This document shows, piece after piece, positions 54,937 through 63,997 of a stretch of 64,000 nucleotides of DNA. Positions within the stretch are counted from its first letter, which is position 1; every line of letters starts with the position of its first letter. Source of the stretch: Muriicola sp041358175 (GTDB taxonomy: Bacteria > Bacteroidota > Bacteroidia > Flavobacteriales > Flavobacteriaceae); the NCBI RefSeq assembly GCF_041358175.1, contig NZ_JBGKBE010000009.1, positions 72,223 through 136,222 on the forward strand, given 5' to 3'. A program made the position numbers and the translations under genes. Under the pieces are notes generated by a model. It saw only the letters and a program-made list of their open reading frames with translations, did not search any database and was not told the origin of the DNA.

Positions 54937-55851
54937 ATGAGTAAGACTTACAGAAGTAATGGAAAACTTTTACTCACCGGAGAATACGCAGTTCTCGATG
55001 GTGCCCTGGCACTTGGCCTTCCCACAAGACAGGGGCAGGAATTGCTGATTGAGCCAGGTAAAAACAAAGGACTTCAATGGAAAAGTATTGATGTTGAACA
55101 AAACATCTGGTTTGAAACCACTTTCGATCTTGCAGAGTTCAAAGCAGATGCCCCCGTAACGAAAGGTTCTGATATCCGCCATACTTTATTAAGCCTGCTG
55201 AGAGAGGCAGTGCGCCTCAAACCTGAATTCCTGGATGCTCTTAACGGCACACAGGCTACAACCAAACTTGAATTTCCAAGAAATTGGGGCCTAGGCAGTT
55301 CTTCAACCCTGATCAACAATATAGCCCAATGGGCTGCAGTAGATGCTTATTCCTTGCTATGGAATGCATTTTCGGGGAGTGGCTATGATATCGCCTGTGC
55401 TCAAAGTAACAAACCGCTTATCTATAAAGTCATTAATAAAATTCCGGAAGTTGAACTAATCGAGTACAATCCTCCCTTTAGAAAAAACCTATTTTTTGTT
55501 CACCTCAATCGAAAGCAAAACAGCAGGGCTGCTATTTCACACTATAGAAAGAATGTGGCTAATCAACAGGGATTCATAGCTCAGATCTCCGATATCACAA
55601 GGGCAGTTGCTGCTTGTACAGAGCAAGATGCTTTTGGCGCCTTATTGCTGGAACATGAAGAACTCCTTTCGGATGCGCTTCAAATTCAAAGGATTCAGGA
55701 TCAGTTATTTCCGGACTTGGATGGTGTCGTAAAAAGTCTCGGGGCCTGGGGAGGTGATTTTGTATTGGCTACCGGGAATGAAACTATTCCTTCGTATTTC
55801 AAAACAAAGGGATATCAGACTATTTTACCTTTTGACGATCTCATCCCATAA
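54937..55851 (+). CDS. GYDIA-family GHMP kinase (mevalonate pathway)
   Basis: A 304-residue kinase of the GHMP superfamily. The N-terminal SNGKLLLTGEYAVLDGALAL is the mevalonate/phosphomevalonate kinase opening, the ATP loop is GLGSSST (118-124), and GSGYDIACA (147-155) gives the family its name. It starts directly after the stop codon of the reductase gene and must be translated with it. The likely substrate is mevalonate or phosphomevalonate; the exact step is not settled by sequence. Confidence 0.9.
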   Translation: MSKTYRSNGKLLLTGEYAVLDGALALGLPTRQGQELLIEPGKNKGLQWKSIDVEQNIWFETTFDLAEFKADAPVTKGSDIRHTLLSLLREAVRLKPEFLDALNGTQATTKLEFPRNWGLGSSSTLINNIAQWAAVDAYSLLWNAFSGSGYDIACAQSNKPLIYKVINKIPEVELIEYNPPFRKNLFFVHLNRKQNSRAAISHYRKNVANQQGFIAQISDITRAVAACTEQDAFGALLLEHEELLSDALQIQRIQDQLFPDLDGVVKSLGAWGGDFVLATGNETIPSYFKTKGYQTILPFDDLIP

Positions 55852-55874
55852 AAAAACCCCGGTATTTACCGGGG
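55851..55874 (-). terminator. Intrinsic terminator after the PPIase gene
   Basis: The palindrome CCCCGGTA / TACCGGGG (55857-55874), followed on the minus strand by a run of seven T. It lies 25 bases after the stop of the PPIase gene and may also slow the converging GHMP kinase transcript. Confidence 0.9.
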
Positions 55875-55898
55875 CTATTTCACATTTAACTTCTTCTA

Positions 55899-58019
55899 TT
55901 AATAGAACACAGAACGATTGTCCTCGATATCTGCTTTTTCTTTTAAGGCTTCAACCAAACTGTTAGCTACCCTGGCGGCATTTGATGCCTGGAGATTATT
56001 GGAGTAGGTAACGTAATTGTCAAGCGCCGGTGCTTCTTCTTTATTCGTGACCTCGAACATGAACACTCCTGATTCCCCTGAAATAAAGCTGGATGTTTTC
56101 CCAACTTCCATAGAAAATGCAGTACCCACTACCAGAGGCTCTCTACCAGCCCCAGGAATGGTAGGCGATTTTACGGTCAATGCTGTGGCATTGGAAACGG
56201 TAGTAGCATAGGCAGCAGCAATTTCCGACATGGATTTACCAGCATTTTCGGCTTTGATTTTCTCCGCCTTTTTCTTTTTACGAAGGATAGGTAATACGGT
56301 TACTGAAGCATCTTCAACATCCATCAGGCCTTTTTTGTAAGTCGCTGTTAGCTGTACAACCGCATATCCGTTATTCACATCAAATCGCTTGATGTCTCCT
56401 AGATTTGTATCCTCACTAAAAGCCCACTGAACAATTCTCCTCTGAGCACCCAGACCCGGAAGATTTTCATCCATAGCTTTGAGTCGGTTTACCGGTCTCA
56501 CCACATAGTCATTCTCCTGGGCAACCTCACTTAGGCTTTTATCAGAATCTACTGCAGTCATTTCAAATTTAGTGGCGTCGGTGAACAAAGCATTTATGGT
56601 TTCATCCGAGGGCTGTATGTCTCTGGTAAGTGTGGCCAGTTGAACCAAATCACGCTTTTCATCAACCTTTACAATATGAAAACCAAATTCTGTTTCCACC
56701 AGACCAATATGGCCTACCGGATTTCCAAAGGCAAAGTCATTGAACTTAGGAGTCATTATCCCCTCCTGAAAGAATCCGAGATCTCCCCCTCTAGGTGCAG
56801 ATGGTCCATCCGAGTTGTCTCTTGCCAGCTGGGCAAATACGGCATCTTGTTTCAGAGCCTCCTCTAAAACATCTTCAGCTTTTTGTTTTGCTTCTTCCTT
56901 GGAACGTGTTACTTCGGGATTGGCACGTTCGGCACCTTGGTAGGTAATTAAGATATGGCTGGCTTTTACAGATCCGTTAGGTTTTTTAGCCATCATTCTG
57001 GAAACCTTAAAGACGTCCCCATCTCTGTAAGGACCATACAACTCCCCAGGAGTTAATTCGAAAAGGGCGTCGGCAAATTGTGTTGGTAATTCTGATTTTG
57101 CCTTAAATATACTGTCGTATTTCGCATCCGAATTCCTATCCAGAAATGCATTAACATCCTTAGTATTCCTGAATCCGGGAATGGTTTCAGTGGTATCCCT
57201 GTCTTCAAAATATTCCACACTATCATCCAACAAAGCTGTAATGGCGGCTTCTGTTGCATCTATATCCTCATCAGACGGTCCTTCTTCAAAATATACAAAC
57301 TGAATGTCGCGGGATTTTTCCTGTGTATATTTCTTCTCATTCTCTTTAATATACGCTTCAATCTCATTTCTCGTCACTGTGATAGTGCTGTCAGGAATCG
57401 ATGCATAAGGAACACGGACGTATCTGATATCGACCTTATCGTTAGCTAATTTGTAATCTAATTCTCCTTCTTTTAATGTAGCACCCATACCTGCCCGAAC
57501 CAGATTGAAGTATACCTGTTGCTTGGCGTTTTCAATAATGGCTTGTTCGTCCTGTAACCAATCTTCATACTGGCTTGGGGCATTAATTTTTAATTCCAGA
57601 ATAAAATCCCTGAACTTCCTTTCATCAAACTGCCCGTTTTCATCAGCAAATTGAGGATTCTGTGCAAGACCTGGGCTGCTTTTAATCACCTCGATAATCT
57701 GGTCTTGTTCTATGTCGATTCCCAGTGCTTCAATCTGTTGATCAAGCAGGGTATTTCGCTCTACCTGATTCCAGATAGTATTGACCAGCTGCATGGACGA
57801 AGCCGATTGTCCACTGGTTCTCGTAGCCCTTTCCAGTTTTTGTCTGAAGGCGTCTATTGATATTTCCTCCCCGTTGATATCACCCACTGAAGAGCCCACC
57901 TTTCCTCCGGAAAATCCATCACTGGTGAAAATTCCCGAAATCACAAATGCAAATAATGCCATTCCTATGATCAGGATCAAAACAGTGGTTCGTTTCCGAA
58001 TATTCTCTAAAATTGCCAT
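55899..58019 (-). CDS. PpiD/SurA-like peptidyl-prolyl isomerase
   Basis: A 706-residue envelope chaperone. One N-terminal helix (VLILIIGMALFAFVISGIF, about 14-32) anchors it facing the periplasm. A SurA_N-type chaperone region follows (about 35-220), then a parvulin domain (about 345-455) with KASHILITYQG, SDGPSAPRGGDLGFFQEG and VGLVETEFGFHIVKV-like blocks, and a further helical part. It should assist outer-membrane protein folding. It is the last gene of the coaX operon and ends with a terminator. Confidence 0.93.
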   Translation of the reverse strand: MAILENIRKRTTVLILIIGMALFAFVISGIFTSDGFSGGKVGSSVGDINGEEISIDAFRQKLERATRTSGQSASSMQLVNTIWNQVERNTLLDQQIEALGIDIEQDQIIEVIKSSPGLAQNPQFADENGQFDERKFRDFILELKINAPSQYEDWLQDEQAIIENAKQQVYFNLVRAGMGATLKEGELDYKLANDKVDIRYVRVPYASIPDSTITVTRNEIEAYIKENEKKYTQEKSRDIQFVYFEEGPSDEDIDATEAAITALLDDSVEYFEDRDTTETIPGFRNTKDVNAFLDRNSDAKYDSIFKAKSELPTQFADALFELTPGELYGPYRDGDVFKVSRMMAKKPNGSVKASHILITYQGAERANPEVTRSKEEAKQKAEDVLEEALKQDAVFAQLARDNSDGPSAPRGGDLGFFQEGIMTPKFNDFAFGNPVGHIGLVETEFGFHIVKVDEKRDLVQLATLTRDIQPSDETINALFTDATKFEMTAVDSDKSLSEVAQENDYVVRPVNRLKAMDENLPGLGAQRRIVQWAFSEDTNLGDIKRFDVNNGYAVVQLTATYKKGLMDVEDASVTVLPILRKKKKAEKIKAENAGKSMSEIAAAYATTVSNATALTVKSPTIPGAGREPLVVGTAFSMEVGKTSSFISGESGVFMFEVTNKEEAPALDNYVTYSNNLQASNAARVANSLVEALKEKADIEDNRSVFY

Positions 58020-58111
58020 TTATCTAGATTGTTTAAAATCAGTGGGCGAAATTACCATTTTCCCTTAAATAATAAAAGTTAATATCCAGCTATCTGAGCT
58101 AGGTTTTGGGC

Positions 58112-59401
58112 TTAGTCGTTTTGTATCACTTCGAGGGTGACCAAATCGATCTTGGTACTAGACACTTCAAGGATGGTAAAGAGGTAGTCTCCGATTCTGA
58201 TTTCTGTGTCTTTCTCAGGAATTTCCCCTGTTTCATGAACCAGAAGACCTCCCAGTGTTTCAAATTCCTCAGTGTCAGGAAGCTCAAGTTTATAAGTTTC
58301 ATTTATGTAATCTACTTCCAAACGTGCAGAGAACTTAAAAGTTGTTTCACTGGTCTGCTCCTCGAGAAGATCCGTAGAATCGTGTTCGTCTTCTATCTCG
58401 CCAAAGAGCTCTTCAACAATATCTTCCACGGTCATCACCCCCGAGGTGCCTCCGTACTCATCTAAAACAACGGCCATACTTTTCCGTTTTTTGGTAAGGA
58501 TTTTAAGAATCTCATGGATCAGCATGGTCTCGGGTACAAACTCTACCGGCAGCAGGATACTTTTTATGGTTTTAGGCTTTTTAAACAGCTCATAGGAGTG
58601 AATATAACCTATGATATCGTCAATCGTTTCTTTGTAAACAAGGATTTTGGAATAGCCTGTCTCTGAAAATAATTTTGCGAGAGACTTAGGGGTTTCATGT
58701 ATTTCTACGGCTGTAATTTCCGTCCTGGGCACCATCACTTCCCGTGCTTTGACCGCAGAGAATTCAAGGGCATTCTGGAAAATCTGAATTTCAGAATCAA
58801 CATCGTCTTCTGCTTCCACAGCCTCCATCTGTTCGGTTATATAATCTCCCAATTCCATTTTGCTGAATGCGAGCTGTACCTGATCTCCATCTGTCTTAAA
58901 AAAGGTTCGCAGTATAAAGTCGGACACTTTAATGATAAAATCGGATATAAGTGAGAATATCGCATAGAACATATAGGCCGGTATTGCCAGAAACTTCAGT
59001 AAGGTATTTGAATATATCTGAAAAAACACTTTGGGCAGGAATTCAGCGGAAATGAGAATGATCAGTGTTGAGATAAGCGTCTGAGTAAGGAGGCTGAAAT
59101 CGGTTAGGGCGAGCTGGACAAATCGGTAATCGGACGGGAGCATCTTACCGAACCACGCCATAAGCAGGTCACCCATAAAAAAGCCGTAGACTACAAGGGC
59201 AATATTATTCCCAATAAGCATGGTAGCAATAAACTTGGAAGGTTTTCGGGTTAGGCGGGCCAGGACTTTAGCCAGGAAGCCGGTTTGCTTTTTTTCAATC
59301 TCGATATGGATCTTGTTAGCCGATACAAAGGCGATCTCCATTCCGGAAAAGAAAGCAGACAGCACAAGGCAAATCACAATGATCAGAATAGAACTATCCA
59401 A
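58112..59401 (-). CDS. CNNM/CBS-domain membrane protein (hemolysin C/CorC family)
   Basis: A 429-residue protein with an N-terminal CNNM (DUF21) domain of about four helices (1-190), two CBS domains (about 200-330, with VMVPRTEITAVEI and LVYKETIDDIIGYIHS) and a C-terminal CorC_HlyC domain (about 345-425). Homologues export magnesium or related cations; older names call them hemolysins. It follows a 67-residue gene by 2 bases. It resembles GldE, but gldD is not next to it, so I give no symbol. Confidence 0.9.
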   Translation of the reverse strand: MDSSILIIVICLVLSAFFSGMEIAFVSANKIHIEIEKKQTGFLAKVLARLTRKPSKFIATMLIGNNIALVVYGFFMGDLLMAWFGKMLPSDYRFVQLALTDFSLLTQTLISTLIILISAEFLPKVFFQIYSNTLLKFLAIPAYMFYAIFSLISDFIIKVSDFILRTFFKTDGDQVQLAFSKMELGDYITEQMEAVEAEDDVDSEIQIFQNALEFSAVKAREVMVPRTEITAVEIHETPKSLAKLFSETGYSKILVYKETIDDIIGYIHSYELFKKPKTIKSILLPVEFVPETMLIHEILKILTKKRKSMAVVLDEYGGTSGVMTVEDIVEELFGEIEDEHDSTDLLEEQTSETTFKFSARLEVDYINETYKLELPDTEEFETLGGLLVHETGEIPEKDTEIRIGDYLFTILEVSSTKIDLVTLEVIQND

Positions 59402-59403
59402 GA

Positions 59404-59607
59404 CTAAGAGTTGTTATCACGCTTTCTTTTTTCAAATCGCTGGCGGTAATTTCTTCGAAAAATAAACATGCCCATGGAAACTACGGCAAAAAAGATAAAG
59501 ATATAGGTACCCTGTCTGTCTGTATCCCATAATTCCCAGATCTTATACATTGAGATCAGGGCAACAATTAGGTAAAGGTATTCAGTAAATCGCAAAATCT
59601 TGATCAT
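59404..59607 (-). CDS. Small two-helix membrane protein
   Basis: A 67-residue protein with two hydrophobic helices (about 9-24 and 31-49) and a very basic tail (RRNYRQRFEKRKRDN). Its start overlaps the end of lptC by 4 bases (ATGA) and it ends 2 bases before the CNNM gene, so it is a genuine gene in the operon. It belongs to a conserved but uncharacterised flavobacterial family; no function can be given. Confidence 0.8.
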   Translation of the reverse strand: MIKILRFTEYLYLIVALISMYKIWELWDTDRQGTYIFIFFAVVSMGMFIFRRNYRQRFEKRKRDNNS

Positions 59608-60209
59608 GATTCTTCTTCGTTTATTGTCATTAAACCATAGGTTCTATGGGCATTAAAAAAACTGAAATCGCGGTTAAAATCCATTCCTTCTCCGTCCATA
59701 ACGGTTCCGTCTTCCGGATTAGTATAGGTAAATTTTTCCTGGGTAAAAATCCACTCCTCCTTTCGGTCCCAGTATAACTGGGGCGTCTCGAGCTTTTTAC
59801 CGTCGTGGGTTTCTATCACAACTTCACCTCTCAGGTCGATTATATTAGTCTGAGAGTAGATGATTCCGTAATTGGCTTTGATGGTACTTTTGTTATTGTC
59901 TTTGTCATAATATTCTACTTCAAGCCCTTCAGGAAAGGTTCGATACTTAAATAACATATTGTCAAAGTCTTCACTAACCGGACTTTTCAGGACCGCGATC
60001 ACCCTGGAAGCGCCTTTGTCTTCACTTTCCAATTCTTCCGGTGTCTCCGTATAAGTAAGTCTGAAATTCTGAGCTACACCCTGGGGATAGATTTCAATTT
60101 GCTTTTCATCTCCCACCCTTTTGTAAGTGTCCTGACAGCCAAAAAAAAAGATTGCCACAGTACATACTATGGCAATCTGATATGTTATTTTTTTACCCAG
60201 GGGTATCAT
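59604..60209 (-). CDS. lptC: LPS export protein LptC
   Basis: A 201-residue protein of the LptC family. The N-terminal hydrophobic segment ends in IFFFGCQDTY, a lipobox-like site, so here it may be a lipoprotein rather than a bitopic protein as in E. coli. The beta-jellyroll shows FRLTYTETPEEL, LEVEYYDKDNNKSTIKANYG and TNIIDLRGEVVIETHDGKKL. It passes lipopolysaccharide from the LptBFG pump to LptA. It is 4 bases after the TPR gene. Confidence 0.9.
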   Translation of the reverse strand: MIPLGKKITYQIAIVCTVAIFFFGCQDTYKRVGDEKQIEIYPQGVAQNFRLTYTETPEELESEDKGASRVIAVLKSPVSEDFDNMLFKYRTFPEGLEVEYYDKDNNKSTIKANYGIIYSQTNIIDLRGEVVIETHDGKKLETPQLYWDRKEEWIFTQEKFTYTNPEDGTVMDGEGMDFNRDFSFFNAHRTYGLMTINEEES

Positions 60210-60213
60210 CTCC

Positions 60214-61584
60214 TTACAAGCTCGGGACTGTTATGCTCCCACCTACCCAGCACTTAAAGCTAAGGGTTTTACCGGCCATTCCCGAATTAAAGATGTCCGT
60301 TTTTGAAGGCGCCTTGGCCGCATAACTGGCAGCAGCCTGTCCTGCCCTGCCGCTGAGTGATGGATCAACACGTCCGGCTCTTCGAGCCATATCAGCAGCT
60401 TTCCAGTACACTGCCCGCTTTTCAAAAGGCGTATCTCCACATTCGTTTGCGCTTGAAGCGTATAAGTTAGCTATCAGCAAATAAGCATTTCCGTTAGATG
60501 GGTTGGCATCAATTGCTTTCATTGCATAATTTCTAGCGGTCGACTTGCTGCTTCTTCGGTAGCTAGTGGCGATCTTATATGCGATATTTGATTTTTTCTT
60601 AGGATTAGTTTCCAAATCTAATGCCTTGTTAAAGTCGGCTATTGCCCCGCTGTTATCTCCGGATTTCTTTTTGAGCGTTCCTCCGTAAACATAGGCATCA
60701 GCAGAGGGATCCAGTGCTAGCTGAGCTTCGAATAATTTTCTGAACATAGGATCATCTGTACAATCCTTGCTAAACATTCTCCCCACGGCTCTTTTAACCC
60801 AGGTGACATCCCCTTTTTTTGCTTCAAAACTTCTTTCGTAAAGCGGAATCAGGTTTTCACAATCGGCCAGAGCTCCTAATTTTGAGTCCACACTTCCGGC
60901 AATTTTACCGTAAGACTCTGAGTTGGTCGTTGCCACTCTTAACCTGCGCTTTTCTTTAGATGTCAATGTGCCTGCGTCCTCTTTTGGCAGTAACTTCGTG
61001 ATGATATCTGTCAACTCCCCATTTTCTTCTTCAATTTTTTCAGTGACATCGTCATAGGTGTTAAACACATCCTGCAATTCTTTTTTATTAGCCTCATAAA
61101 GGTCAACGAGGCTCGAAAAGTATAGATAAAGAGCTTTTGGATTCTTAAAATTCTCCCTGTCTTCCTTGAAAGCCTTATCTAACATATTAAATATCTGCTC
61201 GTTGGAAGCCATTTTATTATCGTACATTAAGAGTACTTTATCAATCGCTACTCCACCAGGGGTAAAGCTTTCAGGGAAATATTTCTGGCTATTGTCATAA
61301 AGGGATAATAGATCCTGAATAAACGCGTCCTTTTCAGCACCACTGCTGTTCTCTATCTTATATTTCAGAATTCTTTCACCATAGGAGAAATTAGCCTTGT
61401 TAATATCCGGGCATGCTTCATAAACCATTTTCCATGGTCCGTAGGCAGCGTCATAATTTTTAACTTTGGCATGCTCTGCATATATGGAGAGATTGGTCAT
61501 GCATTCAGGATTTTGCGCCTGTCCTAAACTAATGCCTGTAAAGCCCAGAATGGCAAACATCATTAAGTAAAGTTCCTTTTTCAT
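60214..61584 (-). CDS. Secreted tetratricopeptide-repeat protein
   Basis: A 456-residue protein with a signal peptide (LMMFAILGFTGISLGQAQ) and helical repeats, clearest at about 315-405: DNSGAIADFNKALDLE, SNIAYKIATSYRRSSKSTAR and NAYLLIANLYASSANECG fit TPR. The middle holds a charged, coiled segment (about 155-215). Cysteines are few (for example in the ends near AECGDT and FKCWVGG). It is conserved in the coaX - lptC gene order of flavobacteria, and probably acts in envelope assembly; no function is proven. Confidence 0.85.
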   Translation of the reverse strand: MKKELYLMMFAILGFTGISLGQAQNPECMTNLSIYAEHAKVKNYDAAYGPWKMVYEACPDINKANFSYGERILKYKIENSSGAEKDAFIQDLLSLYDNSQKYFPESFTPGGVAIDKVLLMYDNKMASNEQIFNMLDKAFKEDRENFKNPKALYLYFSSLVDLYEANKKELQDVFNTYDDVTEKIEEENGELTDIITKLLPKEDAGTLTSKEKRRLRVATTNSESYGKIAGSVDSKLGALADCENLIPLYERSFEAKKGDVTWVKRAVGRMFSKDCTDDPMFRKLFEAQLALDPSADAYVYGGTLKKKSGDNSGAIADFNKALDLETNPKKKSNIAYKIATSYRRSSKSTARNYAMKAIDANPSNGNAYLLIANLYASSANECGDTPFEKRAVYWKAADMARRAGRVDPSLSGRAGQAAASYAAKAPSKTDIFNSGMAGKTLSFKCWVGGSITVPSL

Positions 61585-61623
61585 CGTGTTACGTTTTAAA
61601 GCGGTTAATGTACTAATTTTTTA

Positions 61624-62889
61624 TCAATTTATTTTCCTTTTTTGGAACCATCTATCATTAAATGAGAGTCCTATGTTGACCCTGAAGTATTTTTCTTCGA
61701 TCAGGTCAGCGGCAGTTGTACCTCTTTTCCCCCATTCAAATCCTAGATTCAGGTTGGAGAAATTTCCTCCCAACGGTAAACCAAGACCAAAAGTTATGCC
61801 AAAGTTTTGAATTTCCTTTTCGTTGACCACCACTCCTGAAAAATCGTATCTCAGTCCGGCTCTATAAGTAACTCTTTTAAGGTAGCTCCCAAAGGATGTA
61901 TAATCTGGAATATAAAAAGCACCCAGGGCATAACTGCTGGCATCTGTATACTCCTGATTCTGGATTTTTAAGAATCGATTTTCAAAACTACTCAGTTGCT
62001 GAAAGCTATATTCAGCTCCGAGAAACCATTTTTTATCTTCCCCAAATCCGAGGCCGAAAGTAGCAATGGTGGGGATCTTAAGTTCTGTGTTTTTTAGTCC
62101 TTGTTCCTGCAAGTTTACGTCGAGTTCTTCGATAGTAGCTCCTGTTGCCTGAGAGAATGACCCTATGGTTTGTTCATTTTCAGAGATCAGGTTTACCTGT
62201 GTGTTAATGACGGCCGAAGTGAAGAGGGTATATTTTTTTCCGATCTTGGGAGTATAGGTAAGGCCATAAACAAAATCGTAACCTCCAACTTTCGACTCTT
62301 GTGTTTCCCTTGTACCAAACTGAAGGCCATCAATTTGCTGAACTGTTTCATTTTCCAGGCTACCAAAATTGTAGTTAACGGATGCCCCCAGGTTGAGATT
62401 CTTTGCCGCTTCGAAACCTATTGACAAAAAGACCTGATTGATACCCCCGCTACCGGAATACAGATTGGTTACATCATCACCATTGGAGTTCACGGTCTCC
62501 TGCAATACATCATAGCCTACAGAGGAGAATGGCCTGAGGCCGAGTCCGGATGAAATCTTGGGACTCAGAGGAAAACCGATAGCCAGGTATTCCAGATTAG
62601 TGACAGACGACTTTTCCTGCTCTGTAAAACTATTAAGGGATATTTCTTTATGACTCAAACCGGCGGTGTAGGTGGTGAGCCTTAACTTCCCATAGCCCGC
62701 AGGGTTTTTTAGTGAGATATGGATACTGTCTGTGTAAAGACTCAATCCTCCCATCATTTGATTTTCAATAGTACTGCCTGCTCTGAGGTCGCCGACCCCG
62801 AAATAAGAATAGGGAGAGACTGTTCCATCTTGCGCGTACAGACCACTGGCTGCGAGGCATATTATGGCAAAACCTAGTTTTCTGATCAT
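61624..62889 (-). CDS. Outer-membrane beta-barrel protein
   Basis: A 421-residue protein with a signal peptide (KLGFAIICLAASGLYAQ) and a body of alternating hydrophobic and polar strands with glycine- and tyrosine-rich turns (SPYSYFGVGDLRAGST, GVNYNFGSL-like pieces, IGLSFNDRWF at the end), as in FadL-like barrels of the Bacteroidota. The C terminus ends with a short basic tail (FQKRKIN) rather than a terminal Phe. It starts right after the coaX stop codon (no spacing). Transported compound unknown. Confidence 0.85.
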   Translation of the reverse strand: MIRKLGFAIICLAASGLYAQDGTVSPYSYFGVGDLRAGSTIENQMMGGLSLYTDSIHISLKNPAGYGKLRLTTYTAGLSHKEISLNSFTEQEKSSVTNLEYLAIGFPLSPKISSGLGLRPFSSVGYDVLQETVNSNGDDVTNLYSGSGGINQVFLSIGFEAAKNLNLGASVNYNFGSLENETVQQIDGLQFGTRETQESKVGGYDFVYGLTYTPKIGKKYTLFTSAVINTQVNLISENEQTIGSFSQATGATIEELDVNLQEQGLKNTELKIPTIATFGLGFGEDKKWFLGAEYSFQQLSSFENRFLKIQNQEYTDASSYALGAFYIPDYTSFGSYLKRVTYRAGLRYDFSGVVVNEKEIQNFGITFGLGLPLGGNFSNLNLGFEWGKRGTTAADLIEEKYFRVNIGLSFNDRWFQKRKIN

Positions 62890-63618
62890 TTAGCGTTTGT
62901 TGTATTCGAGCAAATAATTCAAGCCCTCCAGAAGAAAATTCGAGTTGGCAAATATGGTATTTTTTAGCCGATTCGACAAAAATTGACCGTCCCCTCCTGT
63001 TAAAATAACTGTTAAATGTTCAAACCGACTTTGATATTGTGTAATTACGCCATCGATCTCCCTGCATATTCCGTTAATTACTCCGCTGTGGATACTATTT
63101 TCGGTCGTATTACCGATTAGCTCCATAAATGGGCTGGGGTCGAGCAGGGGCAGGCTTGCTGTGTGTTCATGAAGTGATTTATAGCGCATGTGTAACCCGG
63201 GTGAAATGGCCCCGCCTAGATATTCTCCATAATCGTTGACCATATCATAGGTGATGCAGGTACCTGCATCTATGACGAGGGTATTGGTATTGGGGTAATT
63301 GAAGTAGGCTGCAGTGGCCAGCGCAATACGATCTACCCCAAGGGTTTGCGGACTGGCATATGAATTTTTAAAGGGCACAGAAGCTACCGAGGTCAGCAAC
63401 TGAACCTTGCAAAAAATGGCCAAAACATTGAGTTCCCGCTTTGTGAGCGAGCCAACAGAGGCTACCAGGGCATGATTTATTTCCGGAAATTTTGAGAACA
63501 CATCTTTTACCGCCTTATGAAAGCCGGGTGTATCCGAACTGGTTAGAAACAACAGGTCGTTCTTTCTGAACACAGCCAGCTTGTTGGAGGTGTTGCCCGC
63601 ATCGATAACAAGATTCAT
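62890..63618 (-). CDS. coaX: Type III pantothenate kinase CoaX
   Basis: A 242-residue enzyme for the first step of coenzyme A synthesis. The ASKHA phosphate loop is LVIDAGNTSNKLAVF with Asp6; TLGVDRIALATAAY and LVIDAGTCITYDMV complete the nucleotide site, and GGAISPGLHMRYKSLHEHTA is the family block for pantothenate. It needs a monovalent cation. It is the first gene of a seven-gene operon that otherwise serves the envelope. A near-consensus -7 box lies 4 bases before its ATG. Confidence 0.96.
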   Translation of the reverse strand: MNLVIDAGNTSNKLAVFRKNDLLFLTSSDTPGFHKAVKDVFSKFPEINHALVASVGSLTKRELNVLAIFCKVQLLTSVASVPFKNSYASPQTLGVDRIALATAAYFNYPNTNTLVIDAGTCITYDMVNDYGEYLGGAISPGLHMRYKSLHEHTASLPLLDPSPFMELIGNTTENSIHSGVINGICREIDGVITQYQSRFEHLTVILTGGDGQFLSNRLKNTIFANSNFLLEGLNYLLEYNKR

Positions 63619-63622
63619 AGTA

Positions 63623-63630
63623 CAAAGATT
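63623..63630 (-). promoter_or_regulatory. Near-consensus -7 box of the coaX operon
   Basis: On the minus strand AATCTTTG, one mismatch to TAnnTTTG, exactly 4 bases before the coaX ATG. Suggests a leaderless transcript. Confidence 0.4.
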
Positions 63631-63670
63631 GTAAATTGGAAAAAAAGACGGGCCTTTTTTTCCTTTTTTA

Positions 63671-63701
63671 TTGGTAGTTCCTAAATTTGAAATTATATTT
63701 G
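63671..63701 (+). promoter_or_regulatory. Promoter of tRNA-Phe
   Basis: TTG at 63671-63673, 20 bases, TATATTTG at 63694-63701. Both boxes and spacing match the Bacteroidota promoter. Transcription would start near 63706-63710, giving a leader of about 40 bases before the tRNA. Confidence 0.7.
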
Positions 63702-63703
63702 CC

Positions 63704-63741
63704 CCCGCCTACGCACTAGGCTTCGGCGGGTGCAGACCCGC
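63704..63741 (+). repeat. Hairpins in the tRNA-Phe leader
   Basis: CCCGCC at 63704-63709 can pair with GGCGGG at 63725-63730, and GCGGGT / ACCCGC (63726-63731 with 63736-63741) forms a second, competing stem around GCAG. The two structures exclude each other. They lie in the leader between promoter and tRNA. Confidence 0.5.
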
Positions 63742-63745
63742 AGAA

Positions 63746-63818
<73 letters not shown>

Positions 63819-63828
63819 CTTAAAGCAC

Positions 63829-63859
63829 AAAAAGCTCATTCGCAAGAATGGGCTTTTTT
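63829..63859 (+). terminator. Terminator after tRNA-Phe
   Basis: A 12-13 bp stem with GCAA tetraloop: AAAAAGCTCATTC pairs with GAATGGGCTTTTT (one G-T pair), ending in six T. It lies 11 bases after the tRNA. Confidence 0.88.
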
Positions 63860-63864
63860 CGTTT

Positions 63865-63997
63865 CGAGCATTGCAGAAAGCTCGCTTTCTAAAGATGGGA
63901 GAAACGGAAAAAGCATTGCCGCAAGGCAATGAGCTTTGCAGTATTTTCAGCAGCGGGATCAAAGGAAGCCCGAAGTAGTGCAGAGCGCACTTCGGGC
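63865..63997 (+). repeat. Chain of hairpins downstream of tRNA-Phe
   Basis: Several stems follow in a row: CGAGC / GCTCG (63865-63869 with 63880-63884), overlapping AGAAAG / CTTTCT (63875-63880 with 63885-63890); CATTGCC-GCAA-GGCAATG (63914-63931); and GCCCGAAGT / ACTTCGGGC (63968-63976 with 63989-63997). GCATTGC occurs twice (63868 and 63913). No convincing gene is present. It looks like a palindromic intergenic element; the window ends within or just after it. Confidence 0.5.

Noticed and set aside
58112..59401. Naming the CNNM protein GldE
   Set aside because: The domain layout fits GldE, but gldD is not adjacent and the operon is that of coaX-lptC, where a GldE paralogue is common.
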